Origin: Campylobacterales bacterium
Lineage (GTDB): Bacteria > Campylobacterota > Campylobacteria > Campylobacterales > Sulfurospirillaceae
Direction: 5' to 3'
NCBI GenBank assembly: GCA_016930915.1
Contig: JAFGFU010000019.1
Span: 1 to 64,000 of the forward strand
DNA length: 64,000 bases
The notes beneath the pieces are model-generated. The model saw nothing but the letters and a program-made list of their open reading frames with translations. It searched no databases and was not told the DNA's origin. The translations under genes and the position numbers were made by a program. Positions 9,107-19,330 of this stretch are shown here, in pieces (within the stretch, counting starts at the first letter, position 1; every line of letters begins with the position of its first letter).

Positions 9107-10143
9107 ATGAACATCGCTTCTTTTTAACTGCTATTTTTTTGGTGGTTTTGGTCTCCTTGCTAAAATTGTATCAGCCTTTTTTGATGATTATCGCTATTGC
9201 TTCCTTGCTTGCAATGGCAACGTATACCATTAATTTTAAACTTTATAAATTCACCAAAAACAGACATGTTGCGGCTATTCTTTCTACTTCACTGCTCTCA
9301 TTACTCCTTTTTGGACCCTTAATTTATTCACTGACCTCCATTGGGTCTATTGTCAATAATTTTGATTTTGCGATGATTGAAAAAGTACAACACTACCTCA
9401 GAACCCTCGATTATCAACTACCTACTCCCTTTGCTTTTATGCAATCTTCTTTGGATGAGTTTATTAGTAGCCTCAATATTGCACAAATGTCAAGCACGGC
9501 ACTCTCTTATTTAGGCTCTCTAGGCAAAAACAGTGCGGGATTTTTAAAAGATATGCTTCTGATTGTGGTCTTTTTCTTTTTTGCACTTTTAAATGGCAAA
9601 GATTTAATTGATTACATCAAAAGTGTCATGCCCCTTGGCGCACAAGAAGTGAACATGGTGTTTGCGGAAGTGACCAGTGTGATGAGCGTGGTGTTGTATT
9701 CTATTTTATTTAGCGCTATTTTTCAGGGGATGCTTTTCTCTTTTATCGGTATGTATTTTGGTTACGATGGATTGTTATTGGGTATCTTTTACGGCTTTGC
9801 CTCTTTGATCCCTATCATTGGTGGGGCACTTATGTGGATTCCTCTGTGTGCCCTTGAAATCGCACATGGCAATACAGGCTCCGCCATTATTATTGCACTC
9901 TATTCGATTATCGTGATTTCCATTATTGCTGATACCTTTATCAAGCCTCTGATTATTAAATACATCAATGATAAAATGGTTAAAACACCCACTATGGTCA
10001 ATGAGCTCTTGATTTTCTTTGCTATTTTTGCGGGTCTTTCCACATTTGGTTTTTGGGGAATGATCTTAGGTCCTGCCATTACGACCTTGTTTATTTCCCT
10101 GCTCAAACTCTATAAATTGCTCAAGGAAAAGAGTTACATGTAA
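9103..10143 (+). CDS. AI-2E (PerM/YdiK) family membrane permease
   Basis: A 346-aa polytopic protein with about eight membrane segments and the family C-terminal pattern [14 protein letters not shown] and [18 protein letters not shown]. Family members export autoinducer-2-like molecules or Na+/ions; the substrate here is unknown. The start overlaps the ruvB stop. The last codons (TAC ATG TAA) fall inside a TTACATGTAA palindrome, so the stop codon is part of the motif. Confidence 0.88.
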   Translation: MNEHRFFLTAIFLVVLVSLLKLYQPFLMIIAIASLLAMATYTINFKLYKFTKNRHVAAILSTSLLSLLLFGPLIYSLTSIGSIVNNFDFAMIEKVQHYLRTLDYQLPTPFAFMQSSLDEFISSLNIAQMSSTALSYLGSLGKNSAGFLKDMLLIVVFFFFALLNGKDLIDYIKSVMPLGAQEVNMVFAEVTSVMSVVLYSILFSAIFQGMLFSFIGMYFGYDGLLLGIFYGFASLIPIIGGALMWIPLCALEIAHGNTGSAIIIALYSIIVISIIADTFIKPLIIKYINDKMVKTPTMVNELLIFFAIFAGLSTFGFWGMILGPAITTLFISLLKLYKLLKEKSYM

Positions 10144-10146
10144 AGG

Positions 10147-10168
10147 GGTTTGCACGCATCAGCAAACC
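10147..10168. terminator. Hairpin between convergent genes
   Basis: Stem GGTTTGC / GCAAACC with an 8-nt loop, just after the permease stop. A TTACATGTAA copy follows at 10178-10187. It probably ends the panB-ruvB transcript. Confidence 0.55.
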
Positions 10169-10201
10169 TTTGTATCTTTACATGTAAAAGAGAAAAAGAG
10201 C

Positions 10202-12226
10202 TTATAAAACCTCTTTTTGTAAAGCCATTATGGATGAAATAATCTCTTGATGATGCGCTTTTTTCTCTTCTAAAAATGCCACTTTTTCCTCTTTTAAACG
10301 GGTGAATTGACTCACCAAACGCTCATAATCTTTGCTTAAAAAGGTGTGTTTGGTGTTCATCATATTTTCTAGCTCATAAAGATGAAACGCTGTTCTAAGG
10401 CGCTCTTTAATTTCGTCTAATTTAGGCTGATACAAAGAAAATTTGGTGGGATTTTCTTCATACAATTTACGTGATTTTTCAATTTTATTTTCCAAAAACG
10501 CTACACACACTTCGGTTGCATTTTGATAGTTAAAGCTCACCGCACTGGAGAGGTGGTTAAACTCAGAGCTGATTTTGGCATACGAGCTTGCGATTTCATC
10601 ACTAAACGCTTTCAAAATGGTCTCATACGCTTTAGAGGCAAAACGACGCATGTTGGCAAACTCAATGTCCGAGTGAATCTCTTCACTTTTTCGAATGACT
10701 TCATAAGGTGCTTGCCACGCCACAACACCCGCTTCAAATGAGCGGTAGACTTGCGCATTTTTTTCATTCACTTCGTTTTGAATATCTCCTAAAGTGCGCA
10801 CATATTGCTTAAACATTTTGCCAATTAAATTCTCTTCATAAAAAAGACTTTTGTAAATTAAATCCGAGTTAATTTTTGGCGCTTGGTATTCAAAAGGAAG
10901 GTAATTCACACTCTTTTTGAGCAAGCCTCCTTTTTGTACCTCATACCGTACCAATTTCTCGGTAGTAATTTGGTTAAAAATAGCATCAGCGATGGTATCA
11001 ATAATCTGCTCAATACGCATGAATGCACTCTTTAAATCATGGGAAAATTTACTTTTTAGCTCTGTAAACAATCCCTTTGCTTCTGCTTCAAAACGAACAA
11101 TCTCTTCTAAAAGCTCATCGTAAATGCTTAAAAAAAGCTCATGTTGAGCGATGAGTTTAGCGGTAATATCCCTAATCTCTTTGGTGATAGCAAACTCTTT
11201 AGACTGGGTTGATTTGGGTTGAATTTCATTTCGAATAAACTCTAAAACTTTATTAATGTTTGAATCTTCAAGAAGCTTCATATTGGCACTTAAATCACTT
11301 TGTACAATACTGTCTAATGATTTTTGATACGCCCTAAAATCACCCTCAATCGCTTTAAAGTCAAGCCTTTCAGAACCCTCTTTGAGCTTTACATGTAAAT
11401 CACTTATAAAGGTGTCCAAAGACTCTTGCATCATCACTTTTTTATCATGGCTCCGTGACTCTAACGCTTGACGTGCCGAGATGGGAATGACATCGCTAAA
11501 AAACTTTTGAAAAGCGCTTTTAACATACTGGGTAGTCTCTTCTACTTGCTCGGGTGTAAATTTATCTTTTTGGTTTAAAACACACAGTGATTTGTTTTGG
11601 TACTTGCCTAAATACTCCTCTAAGACCTGAAGCTCGCTCATTTTTCCCGCATTATCAATTAGCGTTAACCAAATAATGCCATCAACCTCTTTGAGTACCT
11701 TCTCAGTCGTTTGAGTATCGCTGGCTGCTTGAGAATTAAGACCTGGGGTATCCACAAAAACAATATCTTTTAAAATATTAAGAGGTGCGTACAGCACCAA
11801 ATAGGCAATATCTTCCACCGAACCTCTTTGGTCGGTAAAGTGGGAAATATTGCTAATATCGTGGTATTCATCTCTGCCATCTTTGTAGCGTACACGAATT
11901 TTAAACGCTTCTCCATAGCGAATATAATTCACTTTAGAAGTCACGGGTGTAATGCCTGTGGGCAAAATACTCTTGGCGAGTAAAGCATTTAAAAAGGTTG
12001 ATTTTCCACTGGAAAATTGCCCCGTAATGGCTACTTTCATTGGCTCTTCAGAGCGCATTTGAAGGCGATCTAACGCTTTTTTGAGTTGCATTGAGGGATA
12101 CTGTTTTTCTTCTAAAAGAACATACTGTACTTTTTTAAGTGCTCCTAAAAGGGTTGCATCAAACGTAGGAATAGCTTTTAAGAAGTTTGCTTTATAAGCA
12201 CTTGCAAAGTTTTCTAAAAGACTCAT
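10202..12226 (-). CDS. Dynamin-like GTPase, shorter partner
   Basis: A 674-aa bacterial dynamin-like protein: G1 ITGQFSSGKSTFLNALL (about residues 67-83), G2 Thr in TPVTSK, G3 VDTPGLNS, G4 LNQKDK, then long helical and coiled-coil stretches. Dynamin-like proteins tubulate or fuse membranes. It overlaps a second, larger dynamin-like gene by 4 bp. C. jejuni has an equivalent pair next to frdCAB that acts as a hetero-oligomeric membrane tether (known from memory), and the same neighbourhood is kept here. A TTACATGTAA copy is read as Leu-His-Val-Lys. Confidence 0.85.
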   Translation of the reverse strand: MSLLENFASAYKANFLKAIPTFDATLLGALKKVQYVLLEEKQYPSMQLKKALDRLQMRSEEPMKVAITGQFSSGKSTFLNALLAKSILPTGITPVTSKVNYIRYGEAFKIRVRYKDGRDEYHDISNISHFTDQRGSVEDIAYLVLYAPLNILKDIVFVDTPGLNSQAASDTQTTEKVLKEVDGIIWLTLIDNAGKMSELQVLEEYLGKYQNKSLCVLNQKDKFTPEQVEETTQYVKSAFQKFFSDVIPISARQALESRSHDKKVMMQESLDTFISDLHVKLKEGSERLDFKAIEGDFRAYQKSLDSIVQSDLSANMKLLEDSNINKVLEFIRNEIQPKSTQSKEFAITKEIRDITAKLIAQHELFLSIYDELLEEIVRFEAEAKGLFTELKSKFSHDLKSAFMRIEQIIDTIADAIFNQITTEKLVRYEVQKGGLLKKSVNYLPFEYQAPKINSDLIYKSLFYEENLIGKMFKQYVRTLGDIQNEVNEKNAQVYRSFEAGVVAWQAPYEVIRKSEEIHSDIEFANMRRFASKAYETILKAFSDEIASSYAKISSEFNHLSSAVSFNYQNATEVCVAFLENKIEKSRKLYEENPTKFSLYQPKLDEIKERLRTAFHLYELENMMNTKHTFLSKDYERLVSQFTRLKEEKVAFLEEKKAHHQEIISSIMALQKEVL

Positions 12227-14595
12227 TTGGACTCCTTTAGTGTGCGTAAGTCATCTAAAACAATACCTAACACACGCTCTTTCTCTTTAATCTCAAGCAT
12301 GCGTGCTTCACGGTTTTGCGTTGCATCTTTCATTTGACGCATGGCATTTTCAAGCAATGCCTCCTCGCCTAAAAAACGCTCTTCAATGGCAGAAGCTGGG
12401 GCTTGAATCAGCGTTGAAAACGACTCTAAAAGCGTTTCATTAATCGTGCGTAATTTCTCGTGTATCATCGCTTTCATTCCAGAAAACTCTTCGTTAAACA
12501 GTGCATCTAGGCTCATATTAAGCGCACTCAGGTCGTTTTTGCCCTGTTTTTTAATGGCATCATTGACTCCTGCAATCACAACTGAGCTGTTTTTAAAGAG
12601 CAAAATAGAGCTCAAATGCTCTTCACAAAAGGCTTTAGCATCAAAGGTGTGCTCACCTGCATCGCTCTTAAATTCACCGTATTTTGCATCCATATACTCC
12701 AAAGCACTTTGCATCTTTTTTTGAAACTCATAGCGATAATCCCGTACCAAATCGACCATGCCATCTTTCATCGCTGTTTCAATAATAGAAGCCACACGCT
12801 CCTCTTTAGGCAATTTTTTATGCTTACTCATTTCATAACTTACATCATCGCTAATACGACGTTTCAGGACGTTTTGCAGTGTGCCTAAACGGTTGAATGC
12901 AAAGGTTTGTAAGGTGGTAAAGTAGTTACGCATCTCCTCTTTACTTTGAGCAACACTGCTTTTAATCTGCTCAAAAAAGTGCATCATTGCTTTTTTATCG
13001 TCTTGATGTTTGGCGTATGCTTGCTCAATCTCTTCGTTTGAGAGATTCAAGAGCTGAAACTCCTGCTCAAAACTACGCAGGGATTCTTCAATAATGGATT
13101 CTATCTCTTTTTGATTGGAGGCAATAATCAGATTTGCTTTTTGACTGTTACTACCAAAGAGTACATCTTCAAGGTACGCTTCGACGAAAGGAAGTCCCGT
13201 ACGCTCTAAATCATAGCCTAAAGCCAAAGCCTCTTGCTCACGCCCTAATTTGTGCATCAGTGCTAATTTCCCAGCAATAGGAATAAAAACAATTTTAGCA
13301 ATAATTTCATCGAGTTTTGCACCCTTGTTTTGCTCCCTCAAGCGTGCTTCAATGCTACGCTTGGTATAAGCAATGACTTCTTGTAACTCTTTTTCTTTAA
13401 TGGCATCAATACGAGTAATCACGACTAACAATCGTGCAACATTACGGTACAAAAGCGCATCAATAATAAAATCAACATCTTTTTGCGTTGCTGCTTGTGC
13501 GGCATTCATTAAGTGTATCATCAAATCACATTCACTCAGATACTCCAACGTAATCTCTTCACGCTGAATCACGGGGTCATCTAAGCCAGGAGTATCAACA
13601 ATTTGAACCCCCTCTTGTACAAACTTAAGGTCCGTGTAAAGTTCAACACTTTTGACCAAATTGCACTTTTTATCGGAATGTTTAGCCGAGGTGTAGAGCG
13701 CTAAATCTTTCACACTAATACGTTCACTCACCCCTTGCGCACTCACTAACGTATTAAATTTTTCTCCAAAATACGCCTTACTCTCTTTAACAAAGGCTTC
13801 AAGGCTTTTGAGTGTTTGTGAGCCTTTTTCTATATTAGCCCACTCTTTGGCATTCCAAAAATTAACGACGGCATAAGGCTCTTTGGCATATTTTATCACT
13901 GTTAAGTTAGCCGTTTCTGGCACCACTGATGTGCCTAAAAGCTCCTCGCCTAAGAGGGCATTGAGCATGGTTGATTTGCCAGCATTCATCACGCCTGTAA
14001 TGCCAATGGAAAAACGCTGATTGGCTAAGCGCTCAAAAATGAGATTTAGACGCTCTTTTAAACGTGGTATTTCAAGCGCTTGGGCTATATTTTCAATGGC
14101 TGTTGAGAGAGAATGCAAGGCTGTTTTATAATAGTTTTCTTGCGTGCTTGCACGCTTTACATGTAACGATGCTATTTCAATTTTTTTCTCTTCAATAAGA
14201 GAAAGAACACCACTAATGGATCGCTCTACGTCATATGAGATAATGCCTTCTTTTTTGAGGTATTCTAAGCGTTTTATAATCGCTTGATTGACACGAAGAT
14301 TGCCTAAATTAATTAAATACAAAAGGAGTTGGATTTGTGCATGTTGAACTATCTCTTTAGTAAAAGAAGAGGTTTCAAAAAGCGTTTTTAAAAGAGATTT
14401 TGGTTCTTCAAGGCTTGCCATATTGGCAAAATTGTGTGGGCTAATGATACATAAAATTGCTGCACTATCGCAAAAATTATCAAAAGCAGTTGAAAGAGTT
14501 TGATCGAGTTTGGCTCTATTTTTCTCGTCAAAAACAACATTTTTATCTAACTTCTCACTCCAAACGAGCAAGAAAAAATCATTAATGATATGCAT
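12223..14595 (-). CDS. Dynamin-like GTPase, longer partner
   Basis: A 790-aa dynamin-like protein. A ~195-residue N-terminal helical extension precedes the GTPase domain: G1 GVMNAGKSTMLNALLG (about residues 201-216), G2 region VVPETAN, G3 VDTPGLDDP, G4 VITRIDAI. Coiled-coil helices follow. It is the upstream gene of the pair, with AT-rich promoter-like DNA (several TATAAT on the minus strand) between 14600 and 14700. Function in membrane remodelling is inferred from the family. A palindrome at 14157-14166 is read as Leu-His-Val-Lys. Confidence 0.85.
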   Translation of the reverse strand: MHIINDFFLLVWSEKLDKNVVFDEKNRAKLDQTLSTAFDNFCDSAAILCIISPHNFANMASLEEPKSLLKTLFETSSFTKEIVQHAQIQLLLYLINLGNLRVNQAIIKRLEYLKKEGIISYDVERSISGVLSLIEEKKIEIASLHVKRASTQENYYKTALHSLSTAIENIAQALEIPRLKERLNLIFERLANQRFSIGITGVMNAGKSTMLNALLGEELLGTSVVPETANLTVIKYAKEPYAVVNFWNAKEWANIEKGSQTLKSLEAFVKESKAYFGEKFNTLVSAQGVSERISVKDLALYTSAKHSDKKCNLVKSVELYTDLKFVQEGVQIVDTPGLDDPVIQREEITLEYLSECDLMIHLMNAAQAATQKDVDFIIDALLYRNVARLLVVITRIDAIKEKELQEVIAYTKRSIEARLREQNKGAKLDEIIAKIVFIPIAGKLALMHKLGREQEALALGYDLERTGLPFVEAYLEDVLFGSNSQKANLIIASNQKEIESIIEESLRSFEQEFQLLNLSNEEIEQAYAKHQDDKKAMMHFFEQIKSSVAQSKEEMRNYFTTLQTFAFNRLGTLQNVLKRRISDDVSYEMSKHKKLPKEERVASIIETAMKDGMVDLVRDYRYEFQKKMQSALEYMDAKYGEFKSDAGEHTFDAKAFCEEHLSSILLFKNSSVVIAGVNDAIKKQGKNDLSALNMSLDALFNEEFSGMKAMIHEKLRTINETLLESFSTLIQAPASAIEERFLGEEALLENAMRQMKDATQNREARMLEIKEKERVLGIVLDDLRTLKESK

Positions 14596-14720
14596 GGGAT
14601 ACTATCTTTAAAGTTTTGTTTTGACTTTATTGTGATACAAAAAAGTATGAAAAAAGTCTATTTATTATATCAGTATTTATTATAATGGAAACAAAAAAAG
14701 TAAGACTAAAAGATTAAAAT

Positions 14721-14748
14721 AAGGGATAAAACAGGTGTTTTATCCCTT
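14721..14748. terminator. Rho-independent terminator after frdCAB
   Basis: A 12-bp perfect stem (AAGGGATAAAAC / GTTTTATCCCTT) with a 4-nt loop, 19 bp after the frdB stop. T-rich sequence follows on the minus strand. Confidence 0.85.
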
Positions 14749-14766
14749 TTGATTTAGAACAAAAAC

Positions 14767-15489
14767 TTATTTGCGAAGTGCAACAAGTTTTCTTCTCATG
14801 TAAGCAATTTTTGTTTGAAGTGGTAAGTGTTTTGGGCAGTTATCTTCACATGCCACAAGACTCATACAACCAAAAACACCATCATCATCACCAACAAGCT
14901 CATAGAAGTCTTCATCAGTTCTTTCGTCATGTGGATCCATTGCAAAACGAGCAACACGGTTAAGACCAACGGCACCAATAAAGTTTGGACGCATCAATTT
15001 TGTACCACACGCTGCAACACAAATACCACACTCAATACAACGATCAAGCTCAAATGTTTCATCCGCTAATTTTGGCTCCATTGGCGTCTCAAGCTTAGAA
15101 ATATCTGGTTTATGATTGGTATGAATCCAACTCTCAACACGTTTACTCATATCGTTCATCCAGTTACCTGTATCAACGGATAAGTCTTTAATCAATTTAA
15201 ATGCTGGCATAGGCATCAATTGGATGACGCCATCTTTATAATCTTTTGTTAATGTACGGCACGCCAATTTTGGGGTACCATTCACCATCATACCACAACT
15301 ACCGCAGATACCCGCACGGCATACGAAGTCGAATGAAAGGTCAGCATCTAATGTCTCACGAATTTTCGTAAGCGCAATAAAAAGAGTCATACCATCGGTT
15401 TCTTCGACTTTATACTCTGCAAAATGCGCTTTTGAAAGCTTTGATTGTGGGTTATATTTCATAGCCCTGATGGTAATAGTTCTACTCAT
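14767..15489 (-). CDS. frdB: Fumarate reductase iron-sulfur subunit
   Basis: A 240-aa Fe-S subunit. Cys57, 62, 65 and 77 ([10 protein letters not shown]...C) bind the [2Fe-2S] cluster; Cys151, 154, 157 and 161 ([11 protein letters not shown]) and Cys208, 214 and 218 supply the [4Fe-4S] and [3Fe-4S] sites. It passes electrons from the dihaem FrdC to flavin in FrdA. The start overlaps the frdA stop by 4 bp. The gene order C-A-B is that of Wolinella succinogenes-type quinol:fumarate reductase. Confidence 0.97.
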   Translation of the reverse strand: MSRTITIRAMKYNPQSKLSKAHFAEYKVEETDGMTLFIALTKIRETLDADLSFDFVCRAGICGSCGMMVNGTPKLACRTLTKDYKDGVIQLMPMPAFKLIKDLSVDTGNWMNDMSKRVESWIHTNHKPDISKLETPMEPKLADETFELDRCIECGICVAACGTKLMRPNFIGAVGLNRVARFAMDPHDERTDEDFYELVGDDDGVFGCMSLVACEDNCPKHLPLQTKIAYMRRKLVALRK

Positions 15490-17471
15490 TTTGGATCTCC
15501 AAATCTCTCATTTTTAGCTTTATAGTAAGGTTGAAGCTCAAATGGCATAAGCGCTTCTTGAATTTCATGTCTGTCTTTGCCAGCAGCTTCCATCTCTTCA
15601 CGGATTTTATCTACTTGTTCTTGTCTTTGTGCACTGATTGGATTTTCAATGATGTTACCTTTAACACCGTAACCACGGAATGCTGGTGGAATTTCCATTT
15701 TCATAATGTCAAGATCTTCATACTCTACAACAGGCAATGTATCGCCATCTTTCCATGATGTTAATGTACGTTTCAACCAGTTAGCATCATCACGTTTCAA
15801 GTAATCTTCTCTATAGTGTGCACCACGACTCTCTGTTCTATCACGTGCGCCAACAGCAACACACAATGCCATTTTAAGCATCATAGGAACACGGTATGCT
15901 TCTTCTAACTCTGGGTTAGCAGAACGTGTTTTAGACTTAATGGTAACATCATGAGATTTTTTAAGTAGCTCTTCAAGCTCATTAACTGCTTCAGCCAAAC
16001 CTTTACCATCACGGAAAATCGCACATTTTTCCCACATAATGTCACGCATTCTGTTTTTAATTTCAAAAATATTGTATTTACCTTTGTTATTCAACAAATG
16101 GTCAATAAAATCACTCTGTTTTTTCAATGCTTTTTCAATAGTTGCAGTATTGACATTAACTTCATTTGCCAAACAATACTCAGCAAAATAATCACCAACA
16201 ATCATACCCGCAACAACAGTCTCACTGACTGAGTTACCACCAAGGCGGTTAAATCCGTGCATATCCCAACATGCAGCTTCGCCTGCGGAGAAAAGACCTG
16301 CTAGTGTTGGAGACTCACCGGTTGCTTTGGTTCTAATACCACCCATTGAGTAGTGTTGCATTGGAAGAACGGGTGCCCAACCTTTTGGACCTTCATCGGC
16401 TGGATCAATACCATTAAAGATTTGACAAATTTCTTGTACGTCTCTTAGGTTTCTCTCAATATGCGCACGACCTAGGATAGAGATATCTAACCATAAGTGC
16501 TCACCGTATGGTGATTTAACACCTTTGCCTTTACGGATGTGCTCCATCATACGACGGCTTACAACGTCACGGCTTGCTAATTCTTTTTTCTCTGGCTCAT
16601 AATCTGGCATAAAACGGTGACCATCAACGTCACGTAAGATACCACCATCTCCACGACAACCTTCTGTTAAAAGGATACCTGATGGAACGATTGGGGTTGG
16701 GTGAAATTGTACCGCTTCCATGTTACCGAGTTTTGCAACACCAGTTTCTAGTGCAATTGCAGCACCGATACCATCACAAATAACCGCATTGGTTGTTTGT
16801 TTATAAAGTCTACCATAACCACCTGTTGCGATTAAAGTACCTTTAGCAACATACGCCCAAAGCTCACCTGTTACAAGGTCTCTTACGATAGCACCGTAAC
16901 AACGGTTGTTTTCATGAATCAAAGCAATCGCTTCTTTTCTATCTTCAATGTTTACACCGTGTTTTAAAGACTCATTCGCAACAGCAAACAACATCGTATG
17001 ACCTGTCGCATCTGCTGTATAACAGGTTCTCCATTTTTTGGTACCACCAAAGTCACGTGAGTGAATGTAACCATGTACTTCTTCATCTTCAACAATGGTT
17101 GTTCTCTCCGCATTGATAATAGCCTCACGAGGACCTTTATGAATTCTAGTCCAAGGCACGCCCCAACCAGCAAGTTCACGAATCGCTTTTGGTGCTACAG
17201 TTACGAACATACGCGCAACTTCCTGATCACAGCCCCAGTCACTACCTTTTACAGTATCGGCAAAGTGAACGTCTTCGTTATCACCACGACTCATCTTTGA
17301 GTTACCAATACTTGCTTGCATACCACCTTGTGCCGCAGCAGAGTGAGATCTCTTAACTGGACAAAGACTTAAAACTGTTGTGCTTAAACCACGAGATTGC
17401 GTTGCAATCGCCGCTCTAAGACCTGCTAAACCACCACCGATTACCAGTGCATCACAATATTTTACGTTCAT
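15486..17471 (-). CDS. frdA: Fumarate reductase flavoprotein subunit
   Basis: A 661-aa flavoprotein with the FAD-binding start ([16 protein letters not shown]), the covalent-FAD His in [14 protein letters not shown], substrate residues in the HRFMPDYEP and [11 protein letters not shown] regions, and FNRLGGNS near the FAD ribityl. It reduces fumarate in the cytoplasm as part of fumarate respiration. It is the second gene of frdCAB, 2 bp after frdC. Confidence 0.97.
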   Translation of the reverse strand: MNVKYCDALVIGGGLAGLRAAIATQSRGLSTTVLSLCPVKRSHSAAAQGGMQASIGNSKMSRGDNEDVHFADTVKGSDWGCDQEVARMFVTVAPKAIRELAGWGVPWTRIHKGPREAIINAERTTIVEDEEVHGYIHSRDFGGTKKWRTCYTADATGHTMLFAVANESLKHGVNIEDRKEAIALIHENNRCYGAIVRDLVTGELWAYVAKGTLIATGGYGRLYKQTTNAVICDGIGAAIALETGVAKLGNMEAVQFHPTPIVPSGILLTEGCRGDGGILRDVDGHRFMPDYEPEKKELASRDVVSRRMMEHIRKGKGVKSPYGEHLWLDISILGRAHIERNLRDVQEICQIFNGIDPADEGPKGWAPVLPMQHYSMGGIRTKATGESPTLAGLFSAGEAACWDMHGFNRLGGNSVSETVVAGMIVGDYFAEYCLANEVNVNTATIEKALKKQSDFIDHLLNNKGKYNIFEIKNRMRDIMWEKCAIFRDGKGLAEAVNELEELLKKSHDVTIKSKTRSANPELEEAYRVPMMLKMALCVAVGARDRTESRGAHYREDYLKRDDANWLKRTLTSWKDGDTLPVVEYEDLDIMKMEIPPAFRGYGVKGNIIENPISAQRQEQVDKIREEMEAAGKDRHEIQEALMPFELQPYYKAKNERFGDPK

Positions 17472-17473
17472 AT

Positions 17474-18256
17474 TTACGCCCTAACCTTCTGATCAATTCT
17501 TACTTCTACTTGCGCCGTTGGTTTAAATTTGTCAACATGACCATTGCTGTATTCATAACCAATTTTGACGTATGCAGCAAGTGTTAAAAGTCCTAGTGCT
17601 AAGAAAAATGTTGTTACAGCCCATTTAACTTTTTTAAGTTTTTTGCGAGACTCTTTAACGTTCTCACCTTCAAACCAGCCCCATTTAACACAGAGACGAT
17701 ACAAACCAATACCACCGTGAAATTCAACCGCTAAAAGAAGAAGAAGGTAAAATGGCCACATAACATCAGCGTACATTCTCTCAGATGAACCGTATGGTCC
17801 AATTTCATCTGCTTTAACTGTCATCATTAAAAGGTGAGCAGAGCCTAAGAAGAACATTGCAAAGCCAGTAAATGCTTGTGTAAACCACATCGTCGTATCA
17901 TCGTGTTTCATCATGCCCATGTGTGTTTTGTAGGCTTGATATTGTCTGTATGTATTTGGTAATTTTCTCATACCAAGCATTGCATGCACAATAAAAACTG
18001 CAAATACAAACAATACAATTGCAGAAACAATCCAAGGTTGTGGTTCACTAAGGAACATACTACCTTCAAACATTTTTGTTATTGTGTTCATAAAATCTTT
18101 GCTGATCAAAATCGTTGAAACAAAGAACATATGTCCCCACATAAACAAACCTAAGAATAGACCCGTCGCACTTTGAATATAATCAAGTTTCGCTGGAACT
18201 CTACTCTTTTTCCCCTCAACACTCGTACCTAAAAAACCTTCAAGTAGGTCATTCAC
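17474..18256 (-). CDS. frdC: Fumarate reductase dihaem cytochrome b subunit
   Basis: A 260-aa five-helix membrane anchor. His42, His91, His141 and His180 match the four haem ligands of W. succinogenes FrdC (44, 93, 143, 182), shifted by two. Glu64 and Glu178 match that enzyme's Glu66 (menaquinol oxidation) and Glu180 (transmembrane proton 'E-pathway'). So this is a menaquinol:fumarate reductase of the Wolinella type. It is the promoter-proximal gene and has a ~150-nt leader that holds a long hairpin. Confidence 0.96.
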   Translation of the reverse strand: MNDLLEGFLGTSVEGKKSRVPAKLDYIQSATGLFLGLFMWGHMFFVSTILISKDFMNTITKMFEGSMFLSEPQPWIVSAIVLFVFAVFIVHAMLGMRKLPNTYRQYQAYKTHMGMMKHDDTTMWFTQAFTGFAMFFLGSAHLLMMTVKADEIGPYGSSERMYADVMWPFYLLLLLAVEFHGGIGLYRLCVKWGWFEGENVKESRKKLKKVKWAVTTFFLALGLLTLAAYVKIGYEYSNGHVDKFKPTAQVEVRIDQKVRA

Positions 18257-18285
18257 ATTTTATCCTTTTTGTGAAGTTTGGTAAA

Positions 18286-18320
18286 CACCCATAAACGCAC
18301 AGAGTGTACATTTATGGGTG
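18286..18320. repeat. Long hairpin in the frdC leader, related to two prophage hairpins
   Basis: Outer arms CACCCATAAA / TTTATGGGTG pair perfectly; the centre CGCACA-GAG-TGTACA pairs in part. The central 18 bases (CGCACAGAGTGTACATTT) differ by one base from the centre of the prophage hairpin at 51544-51578, while the outer arms are unrelated. It lies 30-64 bp upstream of the frdC start. Confidence 0.75.
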
Positions 18321-18410
18321 GCTACAGCTTCGTTAGCAAACACTTCATATGCTCATTCAAAGCAGATGTTTTACCATGAGAAACACTTATTTGATACTTA
18401 ACGAATGAAA

Positions 18411-18420
18411 TTATAATATA
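18411..18420 (-). promoter_or_regulatory. Probable -10 region for frdCAB
   Basis: The stretch TTATAATATA contains TATAAT-like boxes on the minus strand, about 155 bp before frdC and upstream of the hairpin, leaving the hairpin in the transcript. Confidence 0.4.
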
Positions 18421-18433
18421 TGCAGGGGGATTT

Positions 18434-18457
18434 AAAAGGGATTTTTTTATCCCTTTT
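18434..18457. terminator. Terminator after lgt
   Basis: AAAAGGGAT / ATCCCTTTT stem with a 6-T loop, overlapping the lgt stop codon; A- and T-tracts flank both sides, so it may work in either direction. Confidence 0.7.
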
Positions 18458-19265
18458 TAGCTCGTTTGATAATAAAAAAGTAGAGTAAAAGCCCACAAAA
18501 AGCCATTACAATCGAGAGTGCTTGTCCTTTACTCATCCAGTTGCCATACACAAAGCCAATTTGAAAATCAGGCTCCCTAAAAAACTCTGCAACAAAGCGT
18601 CCAACGGAGTAGAAAAAGCCATAAAGGGCAATCAATTCGCCGTCATATTTTTTGTAATTTCTGTAAATATAGAGCACAATAAAAACCATTAGACCTTCTA
18701 GTACAGCTTCGTATAATTGGGAAGGATGACGCAATACTCCATCCACATAAATGCCCCACGAAACCTCTGTAGGTCTACCGATAAGTTCTTGGTTTAAGAA
18801 GTTGCCAATCCGTCCGAAAATATACCCCACAGGCACACTAATCGCCACCACATCCAGTAGCTTCCAGACATTAATTTTATATTTTAAGTTAAAAAACCAT
18901 GTCCCTAGGAAAAAGCCCACAATTGCACCATGATAGCTCATTCCTCGAATACCCACAAACGTACCATCCATAAAAGGATTAAACATCTGCCACGGATGGG
19001 TTAAATAATAATCCACATGTGGATCATAAAAAAGAATATAACCAATCCGTGCACCTAGCACAATACCAATTTCTATCCAGATGAAATAACTCTCCAAGAT
19101 CTGATTGCTAAAGCCCACGTTTTCACGTTTGACGTACCATTTAGCCGTATAAAGTGCCCCTAGGAGCGCTAGCATATACATCAAGCCATACCAATGCACA
19201 GCAAAACCACCGACTTTAAAAGCAACAGGGTTAAAGTGCGAATAAATTTCATTCCAAAAAAGCAT
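18447..19265 (-). CDS. lgt: Prolipoprotein diacylglyceryl transferase
   Basis: A 272-aa inner-membrane enzyme with seven hydrophobic segments. Motifs: RGMSYHGAIVGF (catalytic His region) and the Lgt signature GRIGNFLNQELIGRPT. It transfers diacylglycerol from phosphatidylglycerol to the lipobox Cys of prolipoproteins. A TTACATGTAA copy lies just upstream of the start. It appears monocistronic, with its own terminator. Confidence 0.96.
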   Translation of the reverse strand: MLFWNEIYSHFNPVAFKVGGFAVHWYGLMYMLALLGALYTAKWYVKRENVGFSNQILESYFIWIEIGIVLGARIGYILFYDPHVDYYLTHPWQMFNPFMDGTFVGIRGMSYHGAIVGFFLGTWFFNLKYKINVWKLLDVVAISVPVGYIFGRIGNFLNQELIGRPTEVSWGIYVDGVLRHPSQLYEAVLEGLMVFIVLYIYRNYKKYDGELIALYGFFYSVGRFVAEFFREPDFQIGFVYGNWMSKGQALSIVMAFCGLLLYFFIIKRAKKG

Positions 19266-19330
19266 AAAAATCCTTACATGTAAAAGAAGAAGTCTACCCG
19301 AAGAAGGTTGAGAAAGTCTTTAGAAACGCT

